NCBI GenBank assembly: GCA_036346375.1 | Contig: CM070500.1 | Location: 72,854,525-72,918,524, forward strand | Direction: 5' to 3' | Source: Guadua angustifolia | Lineage: Eukaryota; Streptophyta; Magnoliopsida; Poales; Poaceae | Length of the DNA: 64,000 nt | Shown: positions 23,155 to 35,075 of the stretch, piece after piece | Layout of the letters: each line of letters opens with the position of its first letter | How positions within the stretch are numbered: position 1 is the first letter of the stretch | Notes under the pieces: model-generated | Told to the model about the DNA's origin: nothing | Databases searched by the model: none | The model's input: only the letters and a program-made list of their open reading frames with translations | Position numbers and translations under genes: made by a program

Positions 23155-23580
23155 TTATGGATTGATAATCATCTAAAAATTTTATGAAAATATTAATGAT
23201 GCATTAGGACCATTCAAACAAAATTTCAAAATTTTCTAATGTGGTTTCAAGCATTTGTCATTCAGACATCACCACTATTTGAATTTTAAAAAAATCTTCA
23301 AGCTTGACCATTATTTGAAAATTTTATGATAATATAAGTGATATGTCAAAATCATGCAAAAAAATTTCAAAATTTTCTAACATGGTTTGTTCTATTTTTT
23401 CGGTTCAAACTTGCTGATCAGTGTTTTATCAGGACAGTAACGACATTAGAATTTTTAAAATTTCCTTAGAATTGATAATCATTTGAATTTTTTTTGAGAA
23501 TATAACTGATGTGTCAAGACCCTCCATAAAAATTGCAAAATTTTTCAACATCGTTTGAGCTATTTTTTGCTCAGTGCAAA
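23155..23580. repeat. Degenerate tandem repeat, three units of about 150 bp
   Basis: Each unit has gat.aat.att.gaaa.tttt, then tg.tg..t.a.gacc or a close variant, then aaaattt.aaaattttctaa.at.gttt. Units begin near 23160, 23310 and 23470. Beyond them (23590-23775) comes a patch of gagatttcgg / gaaattt phrases. It probably belongs to the subterminal part of a large DNA transposon. Confidence 0.65.
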
Positions 23581-23779
23581 TTTACCAAAACATTGACAAA
23601 TCTCGAGCGAGATTTCGGAAATTTCAGCAGAAATTTTGGATTTCTCGGTGCAAAAAAAATTGGATTTGAATTTTTGCTTTTGCATTTCATCTGGGATTTA
23701 TCCAAAATCTAATATCTTAGTGAAATTTCGGAATTCAACCACCTCTGAGATATCAAGAAAAATGAGATTTCAAACCTTC

Positions 23780-24301
23780 GTGCCGCGCGCGGAAGGGGCG
23801 CAAGAGGACAGGGGCCGTCTGCAACCATAAAAAATACGCTAAGTGGGTGTCTGCATGCCCATTAGAAAATTATGTGGCTACTTGCGATTCGTTCGCGTTA
23901 CCCACTACTTACCCGCGTAACCTGCTAAAGAACTAAGAGGCTACTCCGCTCAAATCCATGAGACGATGAACCATGTATCGATGCCTCCTCTATGGCATAG
24001 GTCGCGTTTTATGGACACACATGCTACCGGCCTTCTGCGCCACAGCGACGAGGCGCTGGAGGTGGTGGAGGTGTGGAGTTGGAGATTTTGTATGGTGCAC
24101 TAGAGAAGACCGAGCTTTGCTTGCTTCACTTCGACAAGTGGGAGTTGAAGCAGGTGATGATCTACCATGACGGGACAAAGCGAAGAAGATGTCCTCGTGA
24201 TGATCTACTATGCTTGGTTGATTACTCTCATGACCCATCTTCTCCGACTTGAGCCCTGAGCTCCGATATGTGCCCCTAGCCCCTTGTCGTGAACCCATTC
24301 C
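23780..24301. other. No feature recognised
   Basis: Moderately GC-rich text with open reading frames on both strands (for example 23990-24298 minus) that resemble no family I know. Confidence 0.35.
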
Positions 24302-24317
24302 AATAGTATATGCAGGG

Positions 24318-25280
24318 AAGATGTTTGGGTGGGTATTTGTCCCCTAAAGGAGCAATTTTCTGAACTATATAATATTGCTATTCATCCTCATATTACAGTG
24401 GCAAAGGTTTTTGATCAGGTGTCATTTCATATTTCTTTCCGTCGAGTATTAGTGGGGGACAGATTAAACAGTTGGCTTCGCCTAGTTGCTAAAATTGTTC
24501 ATATTCAATTATCTCGTGAGAAGGATATTTTTCTTTGGCAGTTATGTAAAAATAGTCAATTCTCAGATCGATCTATGTATCTTTTTAAGATGAATCAGGG
24601 TACTCCTTTTGTCCATTATTTCATTTGGAAGCTGAAGGTTCCTCTAAAAATTAAGATTTTCCTTTGGTATCTTCAGTGTGGAGTTATATTAACAAAAGAT
24701 AATTTGGCTAAGCGCAATTGGGTGGGCAATCAAAAGTGTTGTTTTTGTGATTGTAAAGAAACAATAAATCATCTTTTTTTCGATTGCCATCATGCTAGAT
24801 CTATTTGGCGAATAATTCATTTCGCTACTGGGCTAAGACCTCCTATTTCATTGTCTCATATGATGAGGGAATGGCTTAATGGTATAGGGAATCATCATAA
24901 ACATCAGATCTTTGTTGGTGCGACGGCTATTTGTTGGGCAATTTGATGTTATCGTAATGATATTATGTTTGAATCTAACGTTATACTTCTTTTTGCAGGC
25001 CATTTTCAGGCAACATATTGGTTGAGGTTTTGGGCGCTTTTGCGTGCGTGAAGAGGCTCGAGAGGATTTTCGCTTCGTGTGTTTGCGCCTCGAAGTTGTT
25101 GCAATGAAGCTTCTTGCTAATAATGGTCAAGGCATAATTATAGACTTTGCTACCTTTAAGTTTTGATGCATTTCGTAATGACTCTTTCGCAATTGTGCTG
25201 AAGAGCGGCTGTAAATTTTGTAATAAGACCAGGCTGTGTGCTTTGGTAAAGGCCAGAGACAACTCCTTTTTCTAAAAAAA
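24318..25280 (+). mobile_element. 5'-truncated LINE with reverse-transcriptase zinc-binding domain
   Basis: An open frame from 24317 to 24946 reads EDVWVGICPLKEQFSELY, then later IWKLKVPLKIKIFLWYLQ, and a C-C-H-C pattern in CCFCDCKETINHLFFDCHHA. This is the zf-RVT domain at the C-terminus of plant LINE ORF2. A 3' UTR follows and ends in AAAAAAA (25274-25280). The target duplication AATAGTATATGCAGGG (16 bp) lies at 24302-24317 and 25279-25294, the right copy overlapping the tail. Only the last tenth or so of a normal 6-kb LINE is present, as expected from abortive reverse transcription. The stop after ATAICWAI comes within the conserved tail, since WRxRN-like text (YRNDIMFE) continues downstream. 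Confidence 0.9.
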
Positions 25281-25289
25281 TAGTATATG

Positions 25290-25864
25290 CAGGGCCATAC
25301 CTAGCATTTTAGGGGTCCTGAGCTAGATGTAAAATTAAACCTTCTTGAAAGGGTTTATTACCAAAACAAATGACCATGTTTCACTCTCCAAACTAGTGTA
25401 CGACTTTGTAATCATCATACATCTAGTTATTTTAGTGCTATTGTGAGTTTTTTCGGTCAATTACATCTTTCTCTAGTTATTCTAGAATCCTAGTAGGGCT
25501 TCAAAAAATTCAACTTATAAAAATTCCCTTTTGCAAATACAAAAACTACGTAAATACTCAACAAAATTCTATGTGCAACAATTGAGTTACAGAAATAATA
25601 TTGTTGTTTCACAATTTGTAAAATATCAATTAGGCCTATATTTTTCTTAACAATATTTTTTAAGTAAAAGTTTAGCGCGAGAAAATGAAGAGAGAGAAGT
25701 GGGGAAGTCGATGTGACTTGGTGGAGGTTTCTATGGATAAGTGAATAAAAAGTGCTACTCACTTACTAATTTACTACTGATACCATGATTAAGCTTCACT
25801 AATTAAGGAGATTTAGGGGCACAGTGCGATTGCTCACCTAGCATATGCCCTAGATATAGGCCTG
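25290..25864. mobile_element. hAT MITE (575 bp), its left junction split by a LINE
   Basis: The ends are CAGGGCCATACCTAG and, reverse-complemented, CAGGCCTATATCTAG. The 8-bp duplication AGTATATG is perfect at 25282-25289 and 25865-25872. The LINE's target duplication spans this junction, so a second copy of AGTATATG and the first five element bases also stand at 24305-24317 on the other side of the LINE. No coding content. Confidence 0.85.
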
Positions 25865-26035
25865 AGTATATGCTATGGATCCAGTTATGGCCATGGATGC
25901 CCTAGTTGTCTCAGAGAGAGTGTCACGGATAGCGGCGCGGCGGTGAAGTTTCTCAACATCTTTTCTCGTTGCTGCTGCGGCGCTCTAGCGCTACCTTCTG
26001 CAAACGTTCTCGTCGTGTTTTCACCGTCACTACAT

Positions 26036-26965
26036 TTTTTTTCGATAAAGGAAGCTTTTATTAATCTTAGTAAATTACATCAAGGTGATACAATTATACT
26101 AAAAAAACTCCTTGCCTCTAAACAGCTAGGGTGTACACAGCCAAACACACACACACAAGAAAAGACAAAGGAACCGTCTCGACAAACTACATCACGTAAT
26201 ATTGTCTTCAAGGCTATCCACCATCATAGCAACACTTAGACCGTGATAAAAGCTCTCCAATGACAACGCCTCCAAGAAGGACTCGACACGCTGCGCACCG
26301 CCATTGCCATGATCCAACCAAGGAATGCCGCATCAAAGGTTTTCACCTCGAGAGTAAATCCTCAAACTACAAAACAATGCCTACAACAAGGCCATTGCCA
26401 GGCACAACCAACAAAGGTCAGACCTAGAGATTTCTCCCTGAAGTCGAAGTACCGGAGATCTCAGTGATGCAACCACCCTCATTCCGAGCTAGTGCCGCCA
26501 TACCACTTAATCTTAGCCAATCGTAACGGCCACCTTCTCAAGGCCAGACAAACAATTTTTAGATGTTCGACTCTACGATGACAGATTCGCGAGCTAGCCA
26601 ATAGGCACACGATCATCAAGTCCATAGAGTGCATCTAAAAAATGAGTTGTGTCGCCTAAGAAAGCGAATCCGCGAATCGATGCTAAGATGACATAGGTCA
26701 AAAGAAATGTATGAACAACGCTAGTAAGAGATAAAGACGCTGAAACGAAGAGTAGTCACAGAGAGTAGTCCCTTATCTCAGCAACGGCGCGGCCTCACAG
26801 CGCGGCGGCCCGGCGCCCCGATGCCGTGCCCTCTCTCCGCTCGGTGGTGACGCAGCCCAAGGGCACGACGATGGCGCAGCTTCCTCCCGGCATTTCCACT
26901 CGGCCGGCGGCGTGGCCACTCGACGCGCAAGCATCGCATCCTTCCGGTGTGGTTTGAGGACTACA
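26036..26965 (-). mobile_element. Non-autonomous retroposon (930 bp) related to the one at 15666
   Basis: The oligo-A tail is on minus (plus ttttttttcg at 26036), followed by ataaaggaagcttttattaat and acatcaaggtgatacaa, clearly akin to the tail at 15680. The target duplication is 14 of 15: tcaccgtcactacat at 26021-26035 and tcaccatcactacat at 26966-26980. The right third (26780-26950) is GC-rich. No recognisable ORF. The mismatch in the duplication makes the right boundary less certain than for the copy at 15666. Confidence 0.6.
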
Positions 26966-27179
26966 TCACCATCACTACATGGACCATGAGGTTTGAAGAT
27001 GGACGAAATGACATGGGTCAAGGACGGTGTGATGGTCTCCAACAAGCTCTAGGCTCTCCCTGGCTAGGAGCGCCTCCCACGTGTCCAACTGAATTTCCAC
27101 ATGTAGCAACACACTTCATACTAACCAGCCTGTATAGCGCGCTACGCCGCGCCGCGCAAATTCTAGTCCGTTTTTTAAG

Positions 27180-28112
27180 AAAAAATCTGATAAATTTTGT
27201 CGAATTTTCGATTTCCGTAATTTTTAAATAAAATGGGTCGGTAGGACCCGCTGGCGAATCCACGGGCTATTACAAACCTTCGATGAATCCGCGTTTAATC
27301 TACGGGTTACTATAAACCTTCGACGAATCTGTGTTTTTTTTAGAAAACCGTGGTTGTTTTTTTACGCATTTTGGGATATTTGATCGGTTTTTTTGTTTTT
27401 TGTGTTTGTAAAAAAAATGGGTCGTTAGGACCTGCCGTCGAATCTATGTGTCGCTATAAATCTTTAGACGAATCTACGTTTTTTTTTAAAAAAAAATCGC
27501 GGTTATGACCCGTTGGCAAATCCATAAGTTGTTATAAACCTTCGACGAATCCGTGTTTTTTTTTGTCAATGCGTATTTTATTTAGAAAATTACGGTTGAA
27601 TCTGTGTTTTTTATTTTTTTATTTTTTGTGTTTGTTAAAAAAAATGGGTCGTTAGGATCCGCCGGCGAATCTACGGGTCGCTATAAATCTTTGGACGAAT
27701 CTACTTTTTTAAAAAACCGCGGTTATGATCCGTTGGCAAATACACAAGTTGTTATAAACCTTCGACGAATCCGTGTTTTTTTTGTCGATGCGTGTTTTAT
27801 TTAGAAAATTGCGGTTGAATCTGTGTTTTTTTGTTTTTTTAAAAGAAAAGTGCGGCCGTTTCTTTTATGTATTTCCTTTTTTAAAATACTGCTCGGACCC
27901 GTGGGTGAATCCATGAACCGCTATAAACCTTCGACGAATCTGGTTTTTTGGTTTTTTGTGTTTGTTAAAAAAAAATGGGTCGTTAGGACCCGCCGGCGAA
28001 TCTATGGGTCGCTATAAATCTTTAGACGAATATACGTTTTTTAAAAAAACACGGTTATGACCCGTTGGCAAATCCATAAGTTGATATAAACCTTCGACGA
28101 ATATGTGTTTTT
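27180..28112. repeat. Degenerate tandem satellite-like array
   Basis: The module [aaatgggtcgttaggacccgccggcgaatc...gggtcgctataaatctt..gacgaatc.acgtttttt] starts at about 27230, 27416, 27643 and 27970. It is interleaved with a related module (cggttatgacccgttggcaaatccataagttgttataaaccttcgacgaatccgtg) at about 27498, 27720 and 28050. Gacgaatc occurs at least eight times. Unit spacing is irregular (about 190-330 bp with an inner 60-80 bp period). Confidence 0.8.
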
Positions 28113-28113
28113 C

Positions 28114-28169
28114 TGGTGACGAAAACATTTTTTCCGGGCTTTTTTGGTGACGAAAACATTTTTTCCGGG
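28114..28169. repeat. 25-bp tandem repeat
   Basis: TGGTGACGAAAACATTTTTT plus ccggg occurs at 28114-28138 and 28145-28169, directly after the satellite-like array. Confidence 0.9.
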
Positions 28170-28777
28170 AAAAACGGAGAAAGGACCTAGACGTAAGAAG
28201 CAGGGGTCTGTTTGTTATTTTTTTGAACATGTTCGCTATCCTGAAAAATTAGAAAAGGGCTTGTTCCCGATTTGAACTTAACGGAAGGTTTTTTCCGTAA
28301 AATACCGCGCCAGGGACCCAAACGCGATGAAAGTGAAAAAATCTTCCCCTCACAAAAAATCGTGAAGGACCTATTTGTAATTCGTAAGGACCTATCCGTA
28401 ATTCGAAGGAATGGAGGGGTTTTTGCAAAATGGCTTGAGGGGACACGTGTATAGGCTGGTTGATCACCAATTTCTTCCGGTATAATGGGTGCAACCATAG
28501 GTGTAGCATATCCCACTTAAATGTTTGCTGCATTAGCCCAAATAGCATTCTATGGTCGATGCGGGCAAATGCAAGCAGGCCACAAAGCATCTCACTTGAA
28601 TCCTGAGCTTGGAGGAACTGAGGTGGAGCTTGTGGAAGACAATTAGAAGAAAGTGTAGGGTGAGTGAACTTTCACCTTTGGGTTAGGTGTTGGTTAAGCT
28701 GAGCAAGACGTGAGCACAATTCGGGCTATTAGTACTAGATGGGCTAGCCCATATTAGCCCAACGGATTGGGGTCATC
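28170..28777. other. No gene; short internal repeats
   Basis: aaggacctat.tgtaattcg is tandem at about 28366 and 28386. Open frames on minus (28187-28590) look like noncoding readings. Confidence 0.35.
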
Positions 28778-28780
28778 TAA

Positions 28781-29148
28781 GGACCTATTTGAAATGGCTT
28801 CAGCTTCATGTTTTCTCTCTAGAAGCTAGAAGTTGTTCTAAATAATTATCTTCTCAGCAATTGAAAGCTAAAAGCCAGCAACCCATTTGTACTATGAGAA
28901 GCTAAAAGTCAAAAGCTGATCTGGGATAGATTCTCACGACTTCAATGGGTTGGATTTCTGACTTGATACTAGAGTTGAAGAAACTCACCCCTCCTACTAA
29001 GTATAAAATTCCAAACCTCATTCCTCTCACCCTCATTTCCGACCCACACCACTCACATCTAAAAGCTAAACTTCCATGCAGTCCTTCAACTATATAGCTC
29101 GGATGAAAGCTACTTTTTAGAAAAGATATAGCCATGTCAAACAGAGCC
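28781..29148. mobile_element. Tourist-like MITE (368 bp), TAA target duplication
   Basis: The left end GGACCTATTTGAAATGGC pairs with the right end, reverse-complemented GGCTCTGTTTGACATGGC. TAA flanks at 28778-28780 and 29149-29151. PIF/Harbinger-type MITEs have such GG(N)nTGTTTG ends and TWA duplications. Confidence 0.78.
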
Positions 29149-29151
29149 TAA

Positions 29152-29969
29152 ATCACAACATGCAGTTATGTAGTGCATCTAACGGCTGCTCCTTTCCTTT
29201 GTATGGCCTTCCAAGCATTGTGCATTTTCCAGCCCACGAACGCCACATCGCTTTTCCCCTCATGCTTGCGACACAAGTAGGAAAAAACGGAAAGGCACTC
29301 AGTTTTAGCGCGAGGGCTTTAGCTTTGGCTTCCCTCTCTGATTAGTTCCAGCTCCTAACATCTACTGTATGTAGTTCATATGCTTGGTTTCAAATAGCGA
29401 GAAGCACATTTGCTTAGTTCCAGGCTTCCAGCTCATAAAATCTACTGTATGTAGTTCTTATGCTTGGTTTCAAGTAGCAAGTGCTAGCCAAAATATGCTT
29501 GTGATTCGGAATTGATAGTGTGGATCTGTCCTCTTTTATGATTTGCAACAACTAATTGACTATGCTGAAACCTCAGCACCTCTCAAAATAAATTGCCCAG
29601 ATCTCTATCTTCTTCTCTTTATTTTTTAAATGCAATATTTTGACCTATGAATGCTTGTACGAATCTAATTTGAATGTGTTGATGTAAGGATCTGGTTAAA
29701 TGATTTTCCCTGAATTTTTCTATATTATTTTGGTTTTTGGAGACTTTTTAATGTTTGAGATTTTTATCGTGTCTTTTAAATGGTGACAAGGAATATTTTT
29801 TGAGAGAGATTTCATGTGCCCTTCAAAATCCCTTTGAGATTTCCATAGGATTTTTCTCCCTAAAATCCAAACAAGCCTTAAAGGTTCAAATTGAAGATTA
29901 AAGGATCATTTTCGTAGCCTTTTAACGGCGTTGGGTCTGGAGAAGCCCGAGGTGCTAGTTCTTTATTTT
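29152..29969. other. No gene; contains one tandem duplication
   Basis: A unit of about 77 bp (ttccagctc..aa.atctactgtatgtagttc and tgcttggtttcaa.tagc) is duplicated at about 29346 and 29427. The rest is AT-rich with no recognised feature. Confidence 0.5.
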
Positions 29970-30169
29970 TATTCTAGTCTAGTTCTTTATGTATATGGCG
30001 GTTCAACGCGATATTGAGTGATGTTATGAGAACGAGCTACTTTAAATCTCAAGAAATGGTCACTCATGGAATGTGTAGTAAAAAAGAAATGATTCAGAAG
30101 GAACGTGCTTTCTGATTATTGAAGAATACTCTGTATAAGAATAAAATAGTCAGATTTGGTTAGATGAAA

Positions 30170-30600
30170 TTGATGATTTGTCAATGTAGAAGAATAGAAC
30201 AAAAGATGTAGGTGAAACAGTACTGATTATCTGTGCAGAATCAATACATTGGGAAACAAATAAAAAGCTCTATTAAATTCTTGGTCCAGGTTAAGGAAAA
30301 GCAAACGAAGGAGAGTTCTAGTTCTGTCACAGGGAACTATTATTTACGCTATGCACAGGACAATGTAACATATTATCTGAAAGGAACGTATTTCTTACTA
30401 TCCCAGAATACAGTGCATAAGAATGTAATGCTAGGATTCGGTCAGATCAGATATATGATTTGTTGATGCACAAGGATAGAACAAAACGTATGGACGAAAT
30501 AGTGTTAACTATTTTTATAGAGTAAATAGATCAAGAAAGAAATAAAGAGTTTAGTGAAATTGTGGGTCTATGTTAAGGAAAATGAAGCGAAGTAGAGTTT
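30170..30600. repeat. Degenerate direct duplication (about 285-bp period)
   Basis: gatgatttgtcaatg.agaagaatagaacaaaa...taaa.agctctatt and a gttaaggaaaa.g.a.cgaag.agag end recur at about 30170-30320 and 30456-30600 with many substitutions. It lies between the RPA gene and the left limit of the Helitron. Confidence 0.6.
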
Positions 30601-30961
30601 CAAAAGTGTGCTGAGTAAATGTTTTTGTGGCAGAAAATCTGAAAACATGACTTTGAAATAAGAAGTATAGCATGAGATGTAATATAATTCCTTAGTTCAG
30701 GCAAGTCATGAGATAATCAATAAGTATAATCAAACACATGGTAAAGTGTAACCAAGGACATGGATAAGTAAGAGTGTCATTAAGTATTCGGTAGGTACTA
30801 TATTGGTGCAATATGATACAACAAAAGTAAACTGATAGCAAAAGGGCGGTGATTACTGGTACGATTAGCTAAAAGGATAATACAGGTAGTGCAGACTGAT
30901 ATTATAAAGACTGAAATCTGGCAAAAGATGATAGGTATAGGTGTATACATCATTTAAGTTC

Positions 30962-33900
30962 TCAGGTAACTCGATACTTAACTTCTATAACCATAGTGAG
31001 AAACACACATAGCATAGAATTTATTGCCGATGAAGACAAAATGGGTCGGCGAGCTTCAGAAACCCAGGTCTGTGATGGGTAGAGAACACTTGGATGTCCT
31101 GCAATGAAGATAATAAATAAGAATGGAACTAATATGGGAAAAAGCTGTCTATGAGTCTACCTGTTTCAGTGTGAGTCAGGTGTTTTGTCTTGAAATAGTT
31201 TTCTCTTAACGCTGGTTTTTCCTATGATAACACTGAGATCATATATGCAAATAAGAAGACTGTTTCAATACTTTATCAGAGATGAGTATAGAAACCATGC
31301 ACAGATGAATATGAAGAGGAACATAACTCTGTATGGTGTTGGGTAGTGGTGAGATCTGGATCGGTTGTACTGAACGATCTCTTGAGCAAAGTTTGTGTGG
31401 CAGATAATATCTGTAAGCAATAGAATTCAGTTCTGAAATAACACTAACACTGTAGGGTGGTTAATAAGATGTGCAGGTCTGTAACGATTGTAGTGACTTA
31501 CCTGGGGCGATGGCGGTGTTCCTTGAGATGAATCAGTAGCAGCTTCAACATTTTTCTGACATCATAGGTCGTATATATGTTCAGATAAGAAAAAGTCATA
31601 GATATAAGCGAAGGTTGTTCTGTATGATGCATAGATTCTATCATAGATAATATGATCAATGAAAATCTAACACGTGATGATTGTTTGGCTGTGAATAAAT
31701 AATACAATAGTTTTTTTTGGTTATATACACACACACACACACACACACACAGAGAACAAGATGCAGATCAAGTAATAACACGAAGGAATAAGCATAAACC
31801 TTGAGAGATTCAGGAACGTCTTGGGCTATATTAGTCAAGGGAGTCGGAGCTGGTGCTATAGGTTCATGGGTAGGAAAAAGCTTACTTTTCTCAGAGGTAA
31901 TTGGATCAATATGGGTCTGAGATGAACTCAAAGTTGCACAATGCGTAGATTCAGCCAAGGGAATTGCTGATGTCTGAAGATGAACTTCGGTTGTGGTAGC
32001 CTATACTGTTTCTGTGGCAGTTACAGATTGATCAGACGTTAAGGTATGTTGTGCAATAGTATCAGTACGCAGGGTAACAAGGGAACCAGAATGTTGTTGT
32101 TGACTGGTAGAGGTGCTTTCTGGTAGACAGAGGACCGGTGAGACAGAATCAACTTGGTAAGATATTTTCATCCGTTGTAAGGCTCTTCGTGTTACTGAGA
32201 CCTGCAGATCGTACTGTCTTCCATATATGCGTGAGATCTAAGGCGGAATGAAGCCTTCAGGATTTTTACCGGATTTCAGAAGGTGAAGCACTGAGCATCC
32301 AATTAGTCGTTCGGCTATTTCTGCAAAGAAGATAAATTCTGCTATGGAGGCTTCTGGTTTGAACATCTTGTTAGGATCGGCACCATGGATAGTAACCCGG
32401 TATCTGTAGTAATTAAAATACAGAGTAATTATTAATACAAAGTGACATCAGTGTACGAAAAGAATCAAACATATAAAAAAATAATAATATACCGGGGTTC
32501 AGCTGTTGTGGAGCCACACTTCGAGCATTTGTAGTTCTCTGCCTCAGAGTTAACCGTTCTTTTGCAAATACTACATGCTAGGTACCACCATGGTTGCCTT
32601 GGAGCAAGTTCTAAGATAGCAATGCGCACAGCGTAGCTATTCCCCTAGTTATATAAATATAAACTCAGTAATATATCTAGGTTCTTAGATCTGGAAAGTA
32701 TAAAGTAAAAAGAGCATTGTACGGTAAAGGCAACGTGTACTTACGACAACATCATGTGGGTTAAGATTGGAGATCTGTTGGACTGTGATAGGAGTAGGTT
32801 GTCTCTGTAGGGCTGCCTGTGGTGTCCATTTTATCTCATGCGTTATATTTGCGACACTAATATGTAGATAGTCGAGAATCAGTATAAATGGAATGATTGA
32901 TGCTATGACAATGATAAGGATAATAATATATATGAAAACACAAAGCACTACAGTTGGTTATTGGATTCTTAATGTTACAGTACATACTACAGAATAACAC
33001 ACTAATCGCTTAAATATGAGTTATTTGTTGCTACTGATCAATTGAAATCCATAGCAAAGGAGGAATGTTTGTATCAAAGTACTAATGGTAATCATTACTA
33101 TGATCTAAATTAGGTGTCTTCAGTTTATTACTTGTTATATCTGTCCAATTCTCTAGCTTTTTTGTCTCAAGTAACGTCATTGTGAGCATCATATTGTATT
33201 GTTTTCAATGAATTATGGGTATTACTGCAGGTCAAGCTATTTCTGGAACTATTTCTGTATGAGAAATCTAGGATAAGGAACTGTTGGAAAGTGTCTGATG
33301 AGCATCTAAGTGATATCTGATTTGTCTAGACGAAAAGAAAGTAAGAATGTATATTATAGTTCTTTGTAGTATGCATTATGTTTGTTTTGCAGATATATTC
33401 GATTTTCCTGATTTAATACTTTTTTAGTGTCAGGATTTTTTTTGGACGTCACTTTGGAAAAGAGGTGAAGTTTTATTCTTGAAGAAAATCATAAATAATC
33501 TATGATACATGGCTAAAACCTGTATGGTTCTTATCATAACCAATCGGACAGAGGGAAATGAAAGAGCAGACTGATATGTTCAGAAATGAAAGAATAGGAC
33601 ACAAGCAAGGATCAATATGCATAGAAAGAATAGCTTGTAAGTACCAGATTTTTTACCTATCCAACAGAGTTGCTGCCGCCGGAATCAAAGGGTTTGTGTA
33701 CCAGCGGCAGATAGTACTACCTTGGAGCGAGAGTTGTCCTGAAAAAGAAGGAAAAGTTATTTGTTATAGTGAGTGAAAACAGTATGTCATCTACTATCAA
33801 TAAATTTGTGACCTATGCAGTGAAAGGATAATGACACATTTGGATCCACAGTCATGGGTTATGTAATCATGAGAATGACCAAACAGGATTGGGCTATGCT

Positions 33901-35075
33901 GTTTTCTGTATCTACATTAAATATCAGAATGAGTAGAACTGCGTGGTTTATGATGTTCTGAAACAAATTTTCTCTATATCTCTTCGATTAGCTATGCAAC
34001 CGAGCATTGTTTGTTTATACTTGAATATCTATATTAGCGATGTATATAATCTAACCTTACACTGCAGATTTCAGTAATAATAATGGCTGGAATATGAATC
34101 AGATAATACGCCTATCATTATGATTCGATATATATTCTAAATCAATATAGAAAGATGAATAAGGGCAGATAGAAGAAAACATTTACCGTTATGCGCTTTT
34201 ATTGTCAAACCAACTATCGGAAGAACTATTAGGCTTTTGTGATTCATGTTGAATATCGTCGACTTCAAAACGAACTGCGTGCGGTCCCCATAATGTAATC
34301 TCCGCATTTTCTCTTTGATGATGAAGTGTTAGTGTATGAACAGATACCACATATGGGAAAAAAAGAGAACAAGTACTGAGATTTCATAAGATGTGAACCT
34401 GCCATCTGTGATTTCTATGTTCCGAATAGGCTTTTGAGCACCTCTGACAGTGACGGTCTTTATATGCGAGATAGATGTAATAATTCCCAAAGTATCTATG
34501 TTCAGATAAGTGTCAGTAGAGGTTATGTGATAGATGAATAGGAAGATTGCATTTTTTCGGTAATAGATAGTACCAGATAAAAGAAATATGTCGTTAAGCC
34601 TGGTCCTAAGGACGTCGAATGAAACAGGGCAACATGCATATATAGGGAATGTTTCTGGAGCAATAGGAAGTTCTGTAATCTTTGTATGAGCAAAGGAAGC
34701 GTGCCATGATAGTATTGTTAATGTGTCTATAAGTGGCACGCGGCGTCAGAATCAAGTATTCAATATAGTATATTGAGTCTTCGTTTAGTAAAGGAGCGAA
34801 GCGTGGTACATGACGTTCTGGGATTTGTGCATCCAGCATAGTAGCCTTAAAACAGAAACATAATGTTATTAGAGGAAGGTATACGACAGCAAGAATCAAA
34901 GTACTCAAGGAAACTATAGTATAGTGCTAACCTGTTCATCAAGAAAAACCAGGTCAAGGCGCAGGATTTTTTCAGGCTTGTTTTCATCTACATACTCTGA
35001 GAACCGTGTTACTCTGACACGTACGCGCCAACGATGCGATTCCTGAGTGATGTCCTTGAGTAAAGTATAGTTCAT
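30962..35075 (-). pseudogene. RPA1-like single-strand DNA-binding protein of the Helitron
   Basis: About ten exons on minus, most with GT-AG borders: 34932-35075 (MNYTLLKDITQESHRWRVRV at the ATG), 34574-34845 (LDAQIPERHVPRFAPLLNED), 34399-34495 (DTLGIITSISHIKTVTVRG, first codon split by the intron), about 34197-34313 (AEITLWGPHAVRFEVDDIQ), 33657-33738 (GQLSLQGSTICRWYTNPLIP), 32745-32856, 32493-32644 (CSICKRTVNSEAENYKCSKCG, the C4 zinc ribbon of RPA1), 31800-32403, 31502-31555 and 30962-31098. The order, DUF223-type N-terminal OB fold, middle OB fold and C-terminal zinc-ribbon OB fold, matches plant RPA1 homologues carried by Helitrons. Defects are a frameshift in exon 2 after HINNT, one in exon 4 before IVGLTIKAHNG, and a TAG at 32238-32240 between GFIPP and ISRIYG. 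In the family it would coat displaced single strands during rolling-circle transfer. Confidence 0.88.
31727..31750. repeat. (AC)12 microsatellite
   Basis: Perfect AC units inside an intron of the RPA-like gene. Confidence 0.97.

Noticed and set aside
27178..28460. Tandem array as a CRISPR or a coding repeat protein
   Set aside because: Unit lengths are irregular, there are no unique spacers of constant size and stops occur in all frames; CRISPRs are also not expected in a plant genome.
29955..29985. CTAG motifs as the confirmed 3' terminus of the 17-kb Helitron
   Set aside because: No convincing hairpin and no host T after CTAG on the minus strand; reported only as a hypothesis through the direct repeats.
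31498..31958. Minus frames encoding Cys-Val runs
   Set aside because: The CVCVCV stretch is a translation of the (AC)n microsatellite in an RPA intron; only the flanking exon parts were kept.
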